Source: Ficedula albicollis (Eukaryota > Chordata > Aves > Passeriformes > Muscicapidae). From it: a stretch of 64,000 bases of DNA. Shown one piece after another: positions 49,841 through 61,435 of this stretch (position 1 is the first letter of the stretch; each line of letters starts with the position of its first letter). The notes under the pieces were generated by a model that saw only the letters and a program-made list of their open reading frames with translations, did no database searches and had not been told where the DNA came from. The stretch lies in assembly GCF_000247815.1 (NCBI RefSeq), contig NC_021673.1, forward strand, positions 112,626,479 through 112,690,478, read 5' to 3'. The position numbers and the translations under genes were made by a program.

Positions 49841-51272
49841 TAGTGGTTAAAGACACCACTGTGTACAGATATAGATGTTGCTTAAAGCACAGCAACCTCT
49901 CTGGGAATTTCCCACATGTGGGCATAGCTGTGATTTATTGAGTTTTTAAAGAGAGGGCAAAAGAACATCAGCATTTGTGAGAATATTCATAATGGTTAAC
50001 ATTATGGCACAGAAGTTTAGTATCTTTAAAATGCTCCCATAGTCCATGAGAAGAATAGATTCCATCAACAGTTGGCTAACCAGAGCAGTACCATTTTTTG
50101 CTTGGAAACACTCTTGAGATTCTTGATAAGAAGAGATTGACTTCCATCAACAGTTGGCTAACCAGAGCAGTACAATTTTTTGCTTGGAAACACTATTGAG
50201 ATTCTTGATAAGAAGAGACTGATTATTCTTCTCTCACCATGCCAGAGACTAAAAATTTTCTTTCACATGCTCAGACTCCACCAAATTTCAGGTACTCACT
50301 CTACTACTTAGTGTTTGCTAGCCCTTAAAATAGCTGCAATCTAATTGTAAGGATATGAAATTACATATATTTTCCAACATTTCCTGAATTTTTAAAAAAA
50401 GTTTTCTTCTTCAGTTGTCACTAGATCTCTTATTTTAACACAGAGCTCCCAAGTCTTACAACTGAAAAAAAAGGAAGACAAAACCAAATCAATGAAAGGA
50501 TGGTGTAAAATGTGGTAAGACATTTCTAGCAAAAAAATCATATCAAGGCTTAAATTCAACATACACTAACAAACAAAGATAATTTTATATTGATTGATAG
50601 TGGTTAAAGACACCACTGTGTACAGATATAGATGTTGCTTAAAGCACAGCAAGCTCTCTGGGAATTTCCCACATGTGGGCATAGCTGTGATTTATTGAGT
50701 TTTTAAAGAGAGGGCAAAAGAACATCAGCATTTGTGAGAATATTCATAATGGTTAACATTATGGCACAGAAGTTTAGTATCTTTAAAATGCTCCCATAGT
50801 CCATGAGAAGAATAGATTCCATCAACAGTTGGCTAACCAGAGCAGTACCATTTTTTGCTTGGAAACACTCTTGAGATTCTTGATAAGAAGAGATTGACTA
50901 TTCTTCTCTCACCATGCCAGAGACTAAAAATTTCCTTTCACATGCCCAGACTCCACCAAATTTCAGGTACTCACTCTACTACTTAGTGTTTGCTAGCCCT
51001 TAAAATAGCTGCAATCTAATTGTAAGGATATGAAATTACATATATTTTCCAACATTTCCTGAATTTTTAAAAAAAGTTTTCTTCTTCAGTTGTCACTAGA
51101 TCTCTTATTTTAACACAGAGCTCCCAAGTCTTACAACTGAAAAAAAAGGAAGACAAAACCAAATCAATGAAAGGATGGTGTAAAATGTGGTAAGACATTT
51201 CTAGCAAAAAAATCATATCAAGGCTTAAATTCAACATACACTAACAAACAAAGATAATTTTATATTGATTGA
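49841..51272. repeat. Large tandem duplication (757 + 675 bp) with nested 82-bp duplication
   Basis: Copy A is 49841-50597 and copy B is 50598-51272, both starting TAGTGGTTAAAGACACCACT and ending AATTTTATATTGATTGA. They differ at only a few bases. The length difference is exactly 82, because copy A contains a further tandem duplication (TTCCATCAACAGTTGGCTAA at 50060 and 50142) that copy B lacks. Nothing in the unit looks like a gene or transposon. Confidence 0.97.
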
Positions 51273-51289
51273 TTTAGTACAACACAACA

Positions 51290-51426
51290 CCTGACAAGAG
51301 TTTAAGAAAGGTTTGAACAATGCTCTCAGGCACACAGAGTGATTCTTGTCATGTGCAGGGTACTACTGGAAGTAGTATTTGATGGTCCTTGTGGATCCCT
51401 TCTGACTCAGAATATTCTATGATTCT
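51290..51426 (+). mobile_element. CR1 LINE 3'-end fragment
   Basis: Plus-strand GATGGTCCTTGTGGATCCCT, TCTGACTCAGAATATTCTAT and GATTCTTG form a CR1 3' terminus, with a more degraded body upstream. It begins just after the second copy of the large duplication. Confidence 0.88.
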
Positions 51427-54400
51427 TGAATGGATCAATTTTACAGCAATGTACAAATTTAAAAATAAACAATTTAAATTTTTTTAGGTTACTAGAAGTG
51501 AAAATGCTCCTCATTCCTGATTAGTTACTATGGATGGTGACACTATGGATTTCTGGTTATCTATAGAACTAGTTGTGTTAATAACTGTTGAAACTGAGGT
51601 TGTTGAATTCTCATCCATCACATCAAGAGAGCTACGGGTGAAGTTTTTCTTTGCCCACCCGCCTCATGCATCTTTTAGATAATTCAAAAATAATTCAAAC
51701 TAAATGGTTCAAACTAAATGTCTAGTGCATTAAAATTACAATCCAGGCCTTGTTAGAAAGTTACTTTCTGTGTGGTATCCAATTTGTGAGTTTAATTTTT
51801 AGTTCACAGTACTCAAGATGTAGATGCAAATAAAGGTGAAGAGAAAGATGGATAATAATAGTCATTAATTTTGTCACTAAACAATGAGGCATAGCCTCCC
51901 AGTTTTTATCGCTGCTGTCAAGATAGAATATTAGTATTGAACCTTGCCTTCCTATGTAAAATGTTTCTATATTCATTTGTATCAAAATTGGTTGCAACAG
52001 AGGGAAATCTAAAGACCAATAAAATTCTTTCTGAGATAGTTTGAGCTTCCTATCTAGAGCCATATGTACAAGATAAATGTTTATCTTCACTAGAAATATT
52101 TTCTACTCTTGTGGAATCCATAAAATCATCACTGAAGGCCTGAAAATTATCTGTGAACAGCTAAGGATATTTATATCCGCCAGTAACTAAATCTTGGACA
52201 TTCCAGCATATAAAAATGTATCCCAACAACACATATTACACTTACAAGTTCCTAATTAACTATCTGTGTCTCTTTGTCTGCCTAGATACAGGAATATTTT
52301 ATTTGTTAGACTTAGATGCATCCCTTCCAAAACACTGCTAAGCCAACAATATCTCTCCAATGTTATACAGACCTTTGCTTCTCCATGTAACAACAGGGAA
52401 ATATGGACATTAAAATTCTCTCCTATAGCACTATTTTGAAAATAATTCAAGTCCTTCTCAATGGCAACATTGATATATTAAATATAACAATTTATGTACT
52501 TTTAGGTAGTGGCTAGGTAAAGAATGTAATAATATTTTTGAAAGAGATGTCTGGGATACATGTATGGTAAGTATTTCAAGGCCCTTTCCCTCCAAGAATT
52601 CTAAAAGTTAAATAGTTCTTTTCTTCTCTTCTTTTCTTCAATGAAAGACTTAACTAAAATAAGCAGTATGAACAAATCTCCAACTGTGAACTAATTAAAG
52701 ACAATTCCCCTTCATGGTTTTCCCACTAAATGTTATTTGTGATTTTATTTTGCTTTCCCAAGTTTGTCTTACTTTACATATCTGTTGTCTATAAGGCTAA
52801 TGCAAAATACTAATCCTTTTAAATGCCAAACAAGACACCCCAAACCTCAGAAAGTTAACACTACCATTTTTTAAGTCTGGGGAAAAAAAATAGATTTTTA
52901 CTTGTGAACACACTTGCAGACTCATACTAGTAGTACCCTTGAACTTTACCAAGCAATAACAAAATATAAACAAATAACAAAAAAAACCCAATTAAACAAC
53001 ATCAGGAACCCATTATTTTAATTTTATTTATTTAGACTTGAACACAGCATAATATACAAGTACTCTATAATGCTGAAGTCAGCCTTTGAAATATCAATGC
53101 CACTCTAAACCAAGTAAAGTTTTCAGCACTTCCAAATCAATCCAGCTGTATGACAACATGAGTAACAAAACCCAACCAATCCAGTCAAGGCCCTTGGGGT
53201 TTTATATTCAATGCTACGCAAGGCACACTTCCCTGTGGCATAGGAAAAAGGAAAGCTGGAGTTTTTAAGAGATATAAATTGACATTCATAGTGATCTGGA
53301 AACCTCTTAAATACACACTCTTCCCCCCAGCCCGTCCCTCCCCCCAAGGTCCACAGAGAACCAACTTGGCTTGAATTCAGTGTTGACCTGCTTTGAGGAG
53401 TAGATTGGACTACAGTCTTTTCCAGGTCAATTCAAACCTGGGTGAGTTTAAGCCTGGGGCACCTCTCCCTCCTCTTTAACTGTGAAGAAGTTTTGGCACA
53501 ACCCTGGCAATACGACACCTTCCTGGCACTTGCTTCCCATGCTCCTTGACAGGGAGATGGAGATGATGTGGAGGCACCTGACAGCCACAGCATCACTGCC
53601 AGTCTCATAACCCATCACCAGAAATGCATCCATGGTGGCCAAAAGCCAGAGGCCTCATATCCCATGGCTGAACATGCAGGGATACAATAGGCATTCTGTA
53701 CATTATTCACAAAATAGTATTTATGGACATAACCAGCTGGGAATGCAGTATCCTTCCCTGCAATTGACTCAGTCCCTCTCTTATACTGGCCATCACTGCA
53801 TTAGCATAATAAAGAAATGGCACAATTTAAAACTGAGCAATGAAGTTATAATTGAGCTTTCAAAAATTAAACATGATTCTCATTTCCTCTTAAGCCTTCT
53901 GGGCTCCCTGCTGAAGACAAAAGATCAGCTATGCCTTCCAGAACACTGGAAGTATTTTAATTTCAATTTAAAAATTTATTTTTTTTTCTAATTGCATGTG
54001 CAAATCTGTAAGACATTCAAAACAAAAACTCCTACCTGCTGACATCAATCCCAAAAAATACGTCCGATTTGTGCTCTGAAGTAATTTGTCACATCTGTGA
54101 TAGCACAGAGTGGTGATGCAAATATACTTAAAGCAGAAGTATTTAATAATTATTCCCACTGCAACTGAAAATATCTTCTGCTGCTAGAGAGGTTCATGAA
54201 ACTTGAGAAATCTCTAAGATCTGCCATTAGAGACAGCTGACAATCTTTTCAGTTCTTCTTGATAGTGCTGGTAAGATAAATAAATTACAGTAAATATTAT
54301 ATTCAAACATTTCCTCAACACAGTGATACCAATAATTTAAAATTAGCAGGAGTTCTCATTTTCCTACACAATGCACAGATCAGAAAAGGGAGCTGAAAGA

Positions 54401-55000
54401 GAATAGCAAAATACAGCTTTAGAGAAACTCAACCTCTTTTCAGAACATAAGCTTCCTTTCTGCCAGCCTTAGCTCCAAGGAGTAGGTTTATGAGCTGACA
54501 ACTTGACAGTATTTCTTTGTTATGACTGGCTAAGGACGTCCAATTGTCATACAATAATTTTCAGTAATTAGTATACATATTAGAAGTAACTCATCTTTTC
54601 ACAAGAACAATGTTCTTTTGGATAAACAATAGCTTCTGCAACACTAAATTATAGAGGCCAAGCTACTAATTTATGGTGGGTTACAATTATACATGTTGTG
54701 GGCCACAAGCACTCTGTGGGCTGTGTAATGAAGGCCAATAGTTTAAAAACTGATTAGAATTATAAATAATCTGCCAGGTGTTTTCATCGCTGTTTTGGAA
54801 GACAGAATTATCCTAGTCAGAGTCTCCAAAGCCAAGATGAAAGAAAATATGGAAAATTTTATGCTCAATAACACTTCAAAAATACCTTTTTCAAAGTGTG
54901 TATTATTTTACATCAGTGATCAAGAATAAGGGTAGCACAGTCGTGGCACTTCCACATAAAACTTTATCACTCCACACACATTGTACTGGCCTTGTAAATT
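51427..55000. other. AT-rich non-coding DNA
   Basis: No gene is supported. A CR1-like tail lies at 53383-53440, and a slightly GC-richer stretch follows to about 53660 with a 64-codon minus-strand frame that I do not recognise. Nothing else could be named. Confidence 0.6.
53383..53440 (+). mobile_element. Probable CR1 tail fragment
   Basis: TTGACCTGCTTTGAGGAGTA, then GATTGGACTACAGTC and CAGGTCAATTCAAACCT resemble the last part of CR1 before its terminal repeat. The terminal repeat itself is missing, so this is less certain than the other copies. Confidence 0.55.
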
Positions 55001-55431
55001 TGACCATGAGTCTTGTCCTCTTAGACCATCTGTAGGAGATTTGTGGGCACAAAATAAATGAAGAATAGAATAATTACAAAAGACTGGTACAATAAAGAGT
55101 TGGATTTATCTGTACTTACTTCACAGGAGTTAGTTACAACTCTCTATCTGACATAATTATTTGAAAATTTGAAATATTGGATTTATCTGTACTTACTTCA
55201 CAGGAGTTCGTTACAACTCTCTATCTGATATGATTATTTGAAAATTTGAAATCTGACCATGAGTCTTGTCCTCTTAGACCATCTGTAGGAGATTTGTGGG
55301 CACAAAATAAATGAAGAATAGAATAATTACAAAAGACTGGTACAATAAAGAGTTGGATTTATCTGTACTTACTTCACAGGAGTTAGTTACAACTCTCTAT
55401 CTGACATAATTATTTGAAAATTTGAAATATT
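55001..55431. repeat. Nested tandem duplication, periods 253 and 77 bp
   Basis: A unit starting TGACCATGAGTCTTGTCCTC occurs at 55001 and 55254 (period 253). Inside the first copy, a sub-unit starting TGGATTTATCTGTACTTACT is itself doubled (55101, 55178; period 77). The second copy has it once (55354). The layout is X(Y Y)X(Y), the same as at 49841-51272. The second Y differs from the other two (GTTCGTTAC, GATATGATT), while the first and third are identical or nearly so. Confidence 0.95.
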
Positions 55432-55490
55432 CCTTATAAATAAATGCAGAATAAGCCAGGAAAGCTAAGTCCTGTCATTTTCTTCCCAAT

Positions 55491-56220
55491 TGTCCTGGTT
55501 TGAAGGACAGGTGTCTGCCAATAAATGTAGAAGCTTCTCTTTGAAATGGAGAATGTAAACCCCCTCCCTCCAAATTATTATAATTTTGAAATTACGAGGC
55601 TCTCAGGCAAAGATATGGGAATTAGGAGTAACAGTTCTTTACTAGGAAAATTAAAATAGAAATACAGTATTACAAAGGACAATCCCAATCTAATCTTGAC
55701 AGAGTCAGAATACAACCTGACACCCCGTCAGTCAGTCAGGGTGCTGGTAGCCGTCCGATCAAATGGTGGCTACAGTCCTCCTGCAGTGGCAGATGTGGTT
55801 CAGCTGAAGCAGTGCTCCTGTAGAAGGGTGCAGTTTCCCTCTGGAGGTCTAGAGATGATGTGGAAGGGTCCGGTTTTCCTCTGGAATCCAGTGGAAAGGA
55901 GGGATCTTGCTGTCCAAAATCCCCGTTTTTATCTAGGTAGGAAAGGCTTGGCTCCTCCCCCTGGCTGGAGCATCTCCCAGTGGGATGATGTAATTCTACC
56001 AGTCATACAGTGGGACTTAATGGGCCAGCAGCAGGTGATATCTTCCTGGAGGGAGGATGGGTTGTGGAAAAGATATAGATGATTGCCTCACCTGGTTTTA
56101 GAGATGGCCCATTAACAGATAATATGTGCCACGGAGATAAGGGTCACTGCCTCACCCGGCTTCAACAGATGGTGATAGAATACACATTTCTGGTCACATC
56201 CTGTATTGCAACCCAAGACG
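55491..56220 (-). mobile_element. Solo ERV LTR with 5-bp target-site duplication
   Basis: It begins TGTCCTGGTTTGAAGGACAG and ends TTGCAACCCAAGACG. CCAAT stands immediately before (55486-55490) and after (56221-56225), marking a single insertion. The final base should pair with the initial T of a TG...CA terminus and is mutated. Read on the minus strand it has a TATA-like CTAGATAAAAACG (55924-55936) followed about 290 bases later by AGTAAA (55638-55643), in the order promoter then polyadenylation signal. I therefore place it on the minus strand. No internal retroviral sequence is present, so it arose by recombination between two LTRs. The 128-codon plus-strand frame inside is spurious. Confidence 0.88.
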
Positions 56221-56244
56221 CCAATATAATTTGAATGCAGAATT

Positions 56245-56412
56245 TTAGATGTAACCTAAACATCCCCTGACTCATCTTGAGGCCATTGCCTCGGGTCCTG
56301 TGAGTGGGCACCACAGAGAAGAGGTCAGTGCCTGAGTCTCCCCTTGCCCTTGTGAGGAAGCTGCAGGTGGCTGTGAGCTCTCCCCGCTGGCTCCTCCAGG
56401 CTGCACAAGGAG
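56245..56412 (-). mobile_element. CR1 LINE fragment
   Basis: Plus-strand GTAACCTAAACATCCCCTGA, then GAGGCCATTGCCTCGGGTCC, CACCACAGAGAAGAGGTCAG and GGCTCCTCCAGGCTGCACAA are the reverse complement of an internal CR1 3'-region piece. It lies about 20 bases from the end of the solo LTR. The matching left part of this CR1 is not found beyond the LTR, so the LTR probably inserted beside, not inside, it. Confidence 0.93.
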
Positions 56413-57240
56413 GAGCAGCATCCATATCCATAGCAATCATATTTTCATCTGGGAAATTTGTAACAACTTTCAACAGACTCGGATTAGAAGAGGGTTTAGA
56501 GAAAACAGGTCACAGCACAGGATGTGAACACATACTCTGACATTCAGAATGAAAAAAAATCACAGTGTTATGGATATAAAACATTAGCATGAAGTACTTT
56601 TTAGTGTTAAAACTAAGGAGGTTTGTTTGACCATACAGATCATACAGATAGGTTCTAAACTCTAACTGACCTGGAAATACACACAGATTTTATGGATATA
56701 AAAATGATAATATCTGTTACATTAATAAACTGCCTATGGATTATTGTTATATTATAATACTCAGCCCAGACCTGTTACTAAGCATATATGTGATTAAACT
56801 GCTGAGGGAAGGTATTTGTTTTGCTCAAGTGGCAAATGTAACTGTTTTCAGAAGTACTATACAAAGAACATTAAAAATATAAAAATAAAACATAAAGAAC
56901 ATTAACTGGATTTGAAGTATCCAAAATGTCAAAACTACAACACCATTCATTAGGTCAGGGTAAAACCATTTTGCTATCATTCAATATCGATGTAGCTTAT
57001 TAAATTTCTGTTAAGGAACACTAAGTAGATGTGGGTTAGTCTACAAATTTCCTGAGAGCAGATGACAGGCTTCAAAGGATTATGTTACAGAAGAAACAAA
57101 TTCAAGTTTACATTCAGTATTATGAGAAAATACTAACATGTCAAATTTCTTACTCAATCTTTTCCAAAATTAGAAATTTAATTTAATTTAATTAGAGCTT
57201 GTTCACTAAAATATCCATTTTGAATGGATACTAATTTTAA

Positions 57241-57540
57241 ATGTATTTTTTTTGCACCTGTTTAATTATACACTTATAAATCCCATAAAATTCTTTCAAG
57301 TTGAATGGCAAAGTTTTTAGACATCTGAAAATTAAATTTTTTTTGCAACTGTTTAATTTTGTACTTATAAATCCCATAAAATTCTTCCAAGTTGAATGGC
57401 AAAGTTATTAGACATCTGAAAATATTCTGTGATATTTAGATTTCATATCTTATACACTTATAAATCCCATAAAATTCTTTCAAGTTGAATGGCAAAGTTT
57501 TTAGACATCTGAAAATATTCTGTGATGTTTAGATTTCATA
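57241..57540. repeat. Three-copy tandem repeat with mosaic copies, period about 91-93 bp
   Basis: The core ACTTATAAATCCCATAAAAT, continuing to GACATCTGAAAA, begins at 57272, 57363 and 57456. Copies 1 and 3 share TTCTTTCAAG and AGTTTTTAG, whereas copy 2 has TTCTTCCAAG and AGTTATTAG. Yet copy 2 shares its upstream T-rich GCA(A/C)CTGTTTAATT with copy 1, and its downstream ATTCTGTGAT block with copy 3. The mosaic shows more than one duplication event. Confidence 0.93.
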
Positions 57541-60500
57541 TATAAATTAAATTAATGCTAAAGCTTTGTTATTCAGTTTTTTGGTGTTCAGAATTGCATG
57601 TTCTAGTCTTGGAAACTTAGAATGCAAATGTAGGTTTCTAAGACTGTTGGCACTCTCCAAGTTTATAATTTAAATAGATTAAATCTTGTTACAGGCAACA
57701 ATTTAAATCACTACTTCATTTGAAATATATAGCTTAATAAACATAAAGAAATATGCTAAGCACATATGCTGAACTGAAGAATCACTGAGATTTTAAAATA
57801 ATGCCTTAAAAAATTCAAAATCTAACAATTCCACCTATTTGTAACAGATTTTCTAATCCAGCATGTTTTTAAAAGATAGGTACCACCTTGTCCAGTGCAG
57901 AAGAAAATCACTATGCAGCAGTGATTTTCTGAACCTGATTGCACCAAAAACAATTGCATTTGTGGAAACTGAAGTGTGAAAAGCTTTTAGGAATGATAAG
58001 AAGGGAACTGAATAACAGTACATGTTTCTGCATAAGAGTAACTGCAAATGGTGATCTTTGCAACAGAGTAAAACCCTTCAGCTTCATTTTGGGAACTCAT
58101 TGTGCCTTAAACCATCTCTGTAGGATAAAGTAAATTTAGGTCTAGATAAACGCAACATGCAAAGCATTAAAGAAATGGGGGGAAAGAAAATTTAAAATAC
58201 TTTAAAGACAAGTATCTGCTGAAGAAAACAAGGTTGCATAGATTTTGGAGAGGGGAGATACAACCATTCTATTCTACAGTAGCCAAAAGATGTTCTGAAA
58301 AAATAGAGGTAGATGAAACAATGAAATAGGTACCATGGTGCTGACCTAGGTAGTCTGTAGATGACTTTCCTTACTGTTGTGTTGCTTACTGTACATCAAG
58401 TTAAAAATTAATATTAAAAACCAAATGCTAACCAAGAAAAGGCCTTTTGCACATATTGGTTAAACTTGGAGTTTGAACTTATTTGGATGTTTAAAATTAG
58501 TTTCTTGGTGAAGTGCATAGGAATTTTCAGGTTTTAGTGGAAAAAGACTAAAAGACTTCTAGCCAATATTCTGACTTTTTAATCTGCTGCTCTACAAGAC
58601 TGGAAGCCAATTCTTTAGATCTCCTGAGCCTTGCTGTAGGATCAGCCCACTTGAACTTGTGCTCAAAGCCTTCATCAAAATCTACATCAACCTGATGGAG
58701 AATCTATTTATGTTTTTATGTTTTATGGTATTCTATGAGAAGGAACTGCCTGTTTTGACCTGTGTTCAAATACACTGACATGCAAAATCTGCATATACAG
58801 GTCCTTTAAAAAAACTGGGTTATTGCAACTGCATTGGATAATGGCCCTTGAGAAAAACTGTCATTTGTGTCTACTGCACAAAGTGTCCTAAGACACTGAT
58901 TTGTGGATTCTGTTGTGATTTTAGACAAAAAAAAAAGGATTTTTTTTTCTTTTATTTTGTACCACTTGTATATTTTTTCTACTAGCTATATGAAGTCTTC
59001 TATCAAGTTTCCTGCAAAAAACCTGTACTTCAAAACTGGCAAACTCTTTTAAATTTTTATTTGACTGGTCTCTACCAACACCTACTGAAGAATAATGTGT
59101 CTATTAAAAAATTGTTTACCAGCACTGGATCATCCCTGTACTTGCTAACATGCAAAAGGTTTGCAACTCTTTTGATCTTAACAGAGAGAGGTGGTGTGTT
59201 CTAGCTAAAGAGCCAAAAGGAAATTAAACAAATTGCAATAAGATTTAAATAATGATTTCTATTTCTATTTCTATTAACAAAGCATAGGTCTGGGCAGCTA
59301 TTAACATCTAAGTAAAATGTGTATTCAAATCACACCTGTTCAGTTTCTCAAAAGTGCTATTTCAGCTAATTTAACCACTCATTCCTCTTAGGGACACATT
59401 TTCCTGGGAAATTTAGGCTACTGAAATCAACCTGAGTAAATCATGCGGTTAAATGATTTTTGATAATAGAAAAATTTGTCTGACTGAAAATGCTTAAAGA
59501 CTGTGGAACTACAGAATACTGGTGGGTGACTAGACAGTTTTGCATTCCACAGCTCACAAACACAAATATCAACTAACAATCTGGTTATGATCTAACTACC
59601 AACTGCACTGGAAGTGCAGTGCTAGAAAAAAGAAATCATAACAGAAAAAAAGCATTCACCTACAGGAATTATAATTTCTCGAGAATGAATATTAACAGAA
59701 TATACTGGAGGTTTTTTCCTCCTTCTTTGGAGAGGGACAGAAGCATCAGGAAATAAAACTGTAAAATTGTGTTCTTTTCTTCATGTTTGCCAATATAATT
59801 TGTTTTGTATCAAATCCAAATATACTGGTGTATTCCATTTATTGAATTGAAAAAGCCCCTTGCATTTCTGTGGGGTTTATTTGCATTGTAGAAATAGGTA
59901 TACCCTAATTTCCAGAGTGTGACTTAATCAAGCAACCTCTTAATAATTATGGTCCTAACATCCTGTTACTTAGCTGGTAGAATCGACACTCACATTATTT
60001 CATGTTCAAAATTGATAAAAAGAGCATAAAATGTCTGTCTTGTAGTCTTATCAAAACCTCTACTCCTTCATCCAAAAGAGGGAAACAATTCTGCTGGGGC
60101 AGGCTTGCACCTAAATTGTCAACACTATAAGTACCTCTGATCTGTGTATTGTAGACATAACACTCTTCTTGGAAGACTAGCAGGATCCCATTTTAGAGCT
60201 TGATTTTAAAACAAGTTCTGAGCCAGCTTCTCTCTTCTCCAGTGGAAAAAATGAGGTTGTATGACAGGAGGTTTAGTTCCATGTTTAACTCCATTTCGCT
60301 ATTAGAAATTGCAGGGAGCAGTAGGAGATATTTCTGTATTTCCTACTCCATAAAGAGGATTTCAGAATTCTCATTTTATTAGATATACTAAATTTGGGGG
60401 TTATGTGCAACAAAGTCTAGGTCTTAAACTAGTAACACTTGTTTATTAACATAAAATCAGAATTTAATTTCTCTTTCAGACTATTTGATAAAATAAGTCT

Positions 60501-60594
60501 TCAGTTGTGACCTTAGGCATGCACTGACCAAAATGAAGCACTGTTGTTGCCTAGCTACAAATTTTCATTTTTAAATTCAGCACAGCTTTTGAAT

Positions 60595-60742
60595 GGTGAC
60601 CTAATAAAGGGCTTCTTTGCTCAAAAATCCTATTTTTTAAATCTCAATTGATGAGTCTAGTAATAGTTGGTGACCTAATAAAGGGCTTCTTTGCTCAAAA
60701 ACCCTATTTTTTTAATCTCAATTGATGAGTCTAGTAAGAGTT
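60595..60742. repeat. Tandem duplication, two copies, period 74 bp
   Basis: GGTGACCTAATAAAGGGCTT begins at 60595 and 60669. Copies differ at a few bases (AAAATCC/AAAACCC, TAATAG/TAAGAG). Confidence 0.94.
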
Positions 60743-61275
60743 AATACACACTATGAGTCTTGTAACACATAATTTATGTACTTATCCATTTGAAATTCTT
60801 TAACAGTAGAGTTTCATGATTTATCAAAGCTGCATTTATTTGGTATATCTGAAATTCTCATGATTTTACTGATTAAATTTTAAAGGAATTACTTAAACCA
60901 TAGTTCTTTCTCTGGTAATGCTATTTATTCTTCAGTAGCTTCTCTTAGAAGAGATGAAGGGGATAACCACAAGACTCACAGCACCCCAAACTGATGGGGT
61001 GTGGGTGTGTGTGCATGATTTCACTGTCACATGTTCCAGTACCACAGTTTTTGGGTCATTAGTTGGATTGTTTACCAAGTTTGGGGTTTTTTTTTTGCCT
61101 CAGGCAATCATCTATATTACCATATGATGCTGCTGTCATCAAAATTATCATCTATAGAATCATTGTGACCCGTTTATTCATCAATGCATTGCCAGTTGAG
61201 GCACTTTTCAAATCCCTAATTCTTTAACCAGATAAAGTGATCGTAACTAAAATTGCTCCACCATACAATAACAGG

Positions 61276-61377
61276 TTCAGGTTGGGCTTTTTTTAGGCGG
61301 TTTGGTTTGGTTTGGTTTTTTGGTGTTTCAGGTTGGGCTTTTTTTAGGCGGTTTGGTTAGGTTTGGTTTTTTGGCAT
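61276..61377. repeat. Tandem duplication, two copies, period 51 bp
   Basis: TTCAGGTTGGGCTTTTTTTA begins at 61276 and 61327. Copies differ by TTTGG/TTAGG and at the end. It lies inside a G/T-rich low-complexity tract and so could have arisen by slippage. Confidence 0.9.
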
Positions 61378-61435
61378 TTTTTTTTTTTTTCTGTGTGTTT
61401 TGTTTTGATTTGGGGGTTTTTGTTTGTTTGTGATA
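61290..61435. repeat. G/T-rich low-complexity tract
   Basis: TTTGG and TTTG units, a run of about fifteen T, then GTTTTGTTTTGATTTGGGGG. It is the complement type of the A/C-rich tract at 721-831. Confidence 0.8.

Noticed and set aside
55696..56082. 128-codon plus-strand frame
   Set aside because: It lies wholly inside the solo LTR, antisense to its inferred orientation.
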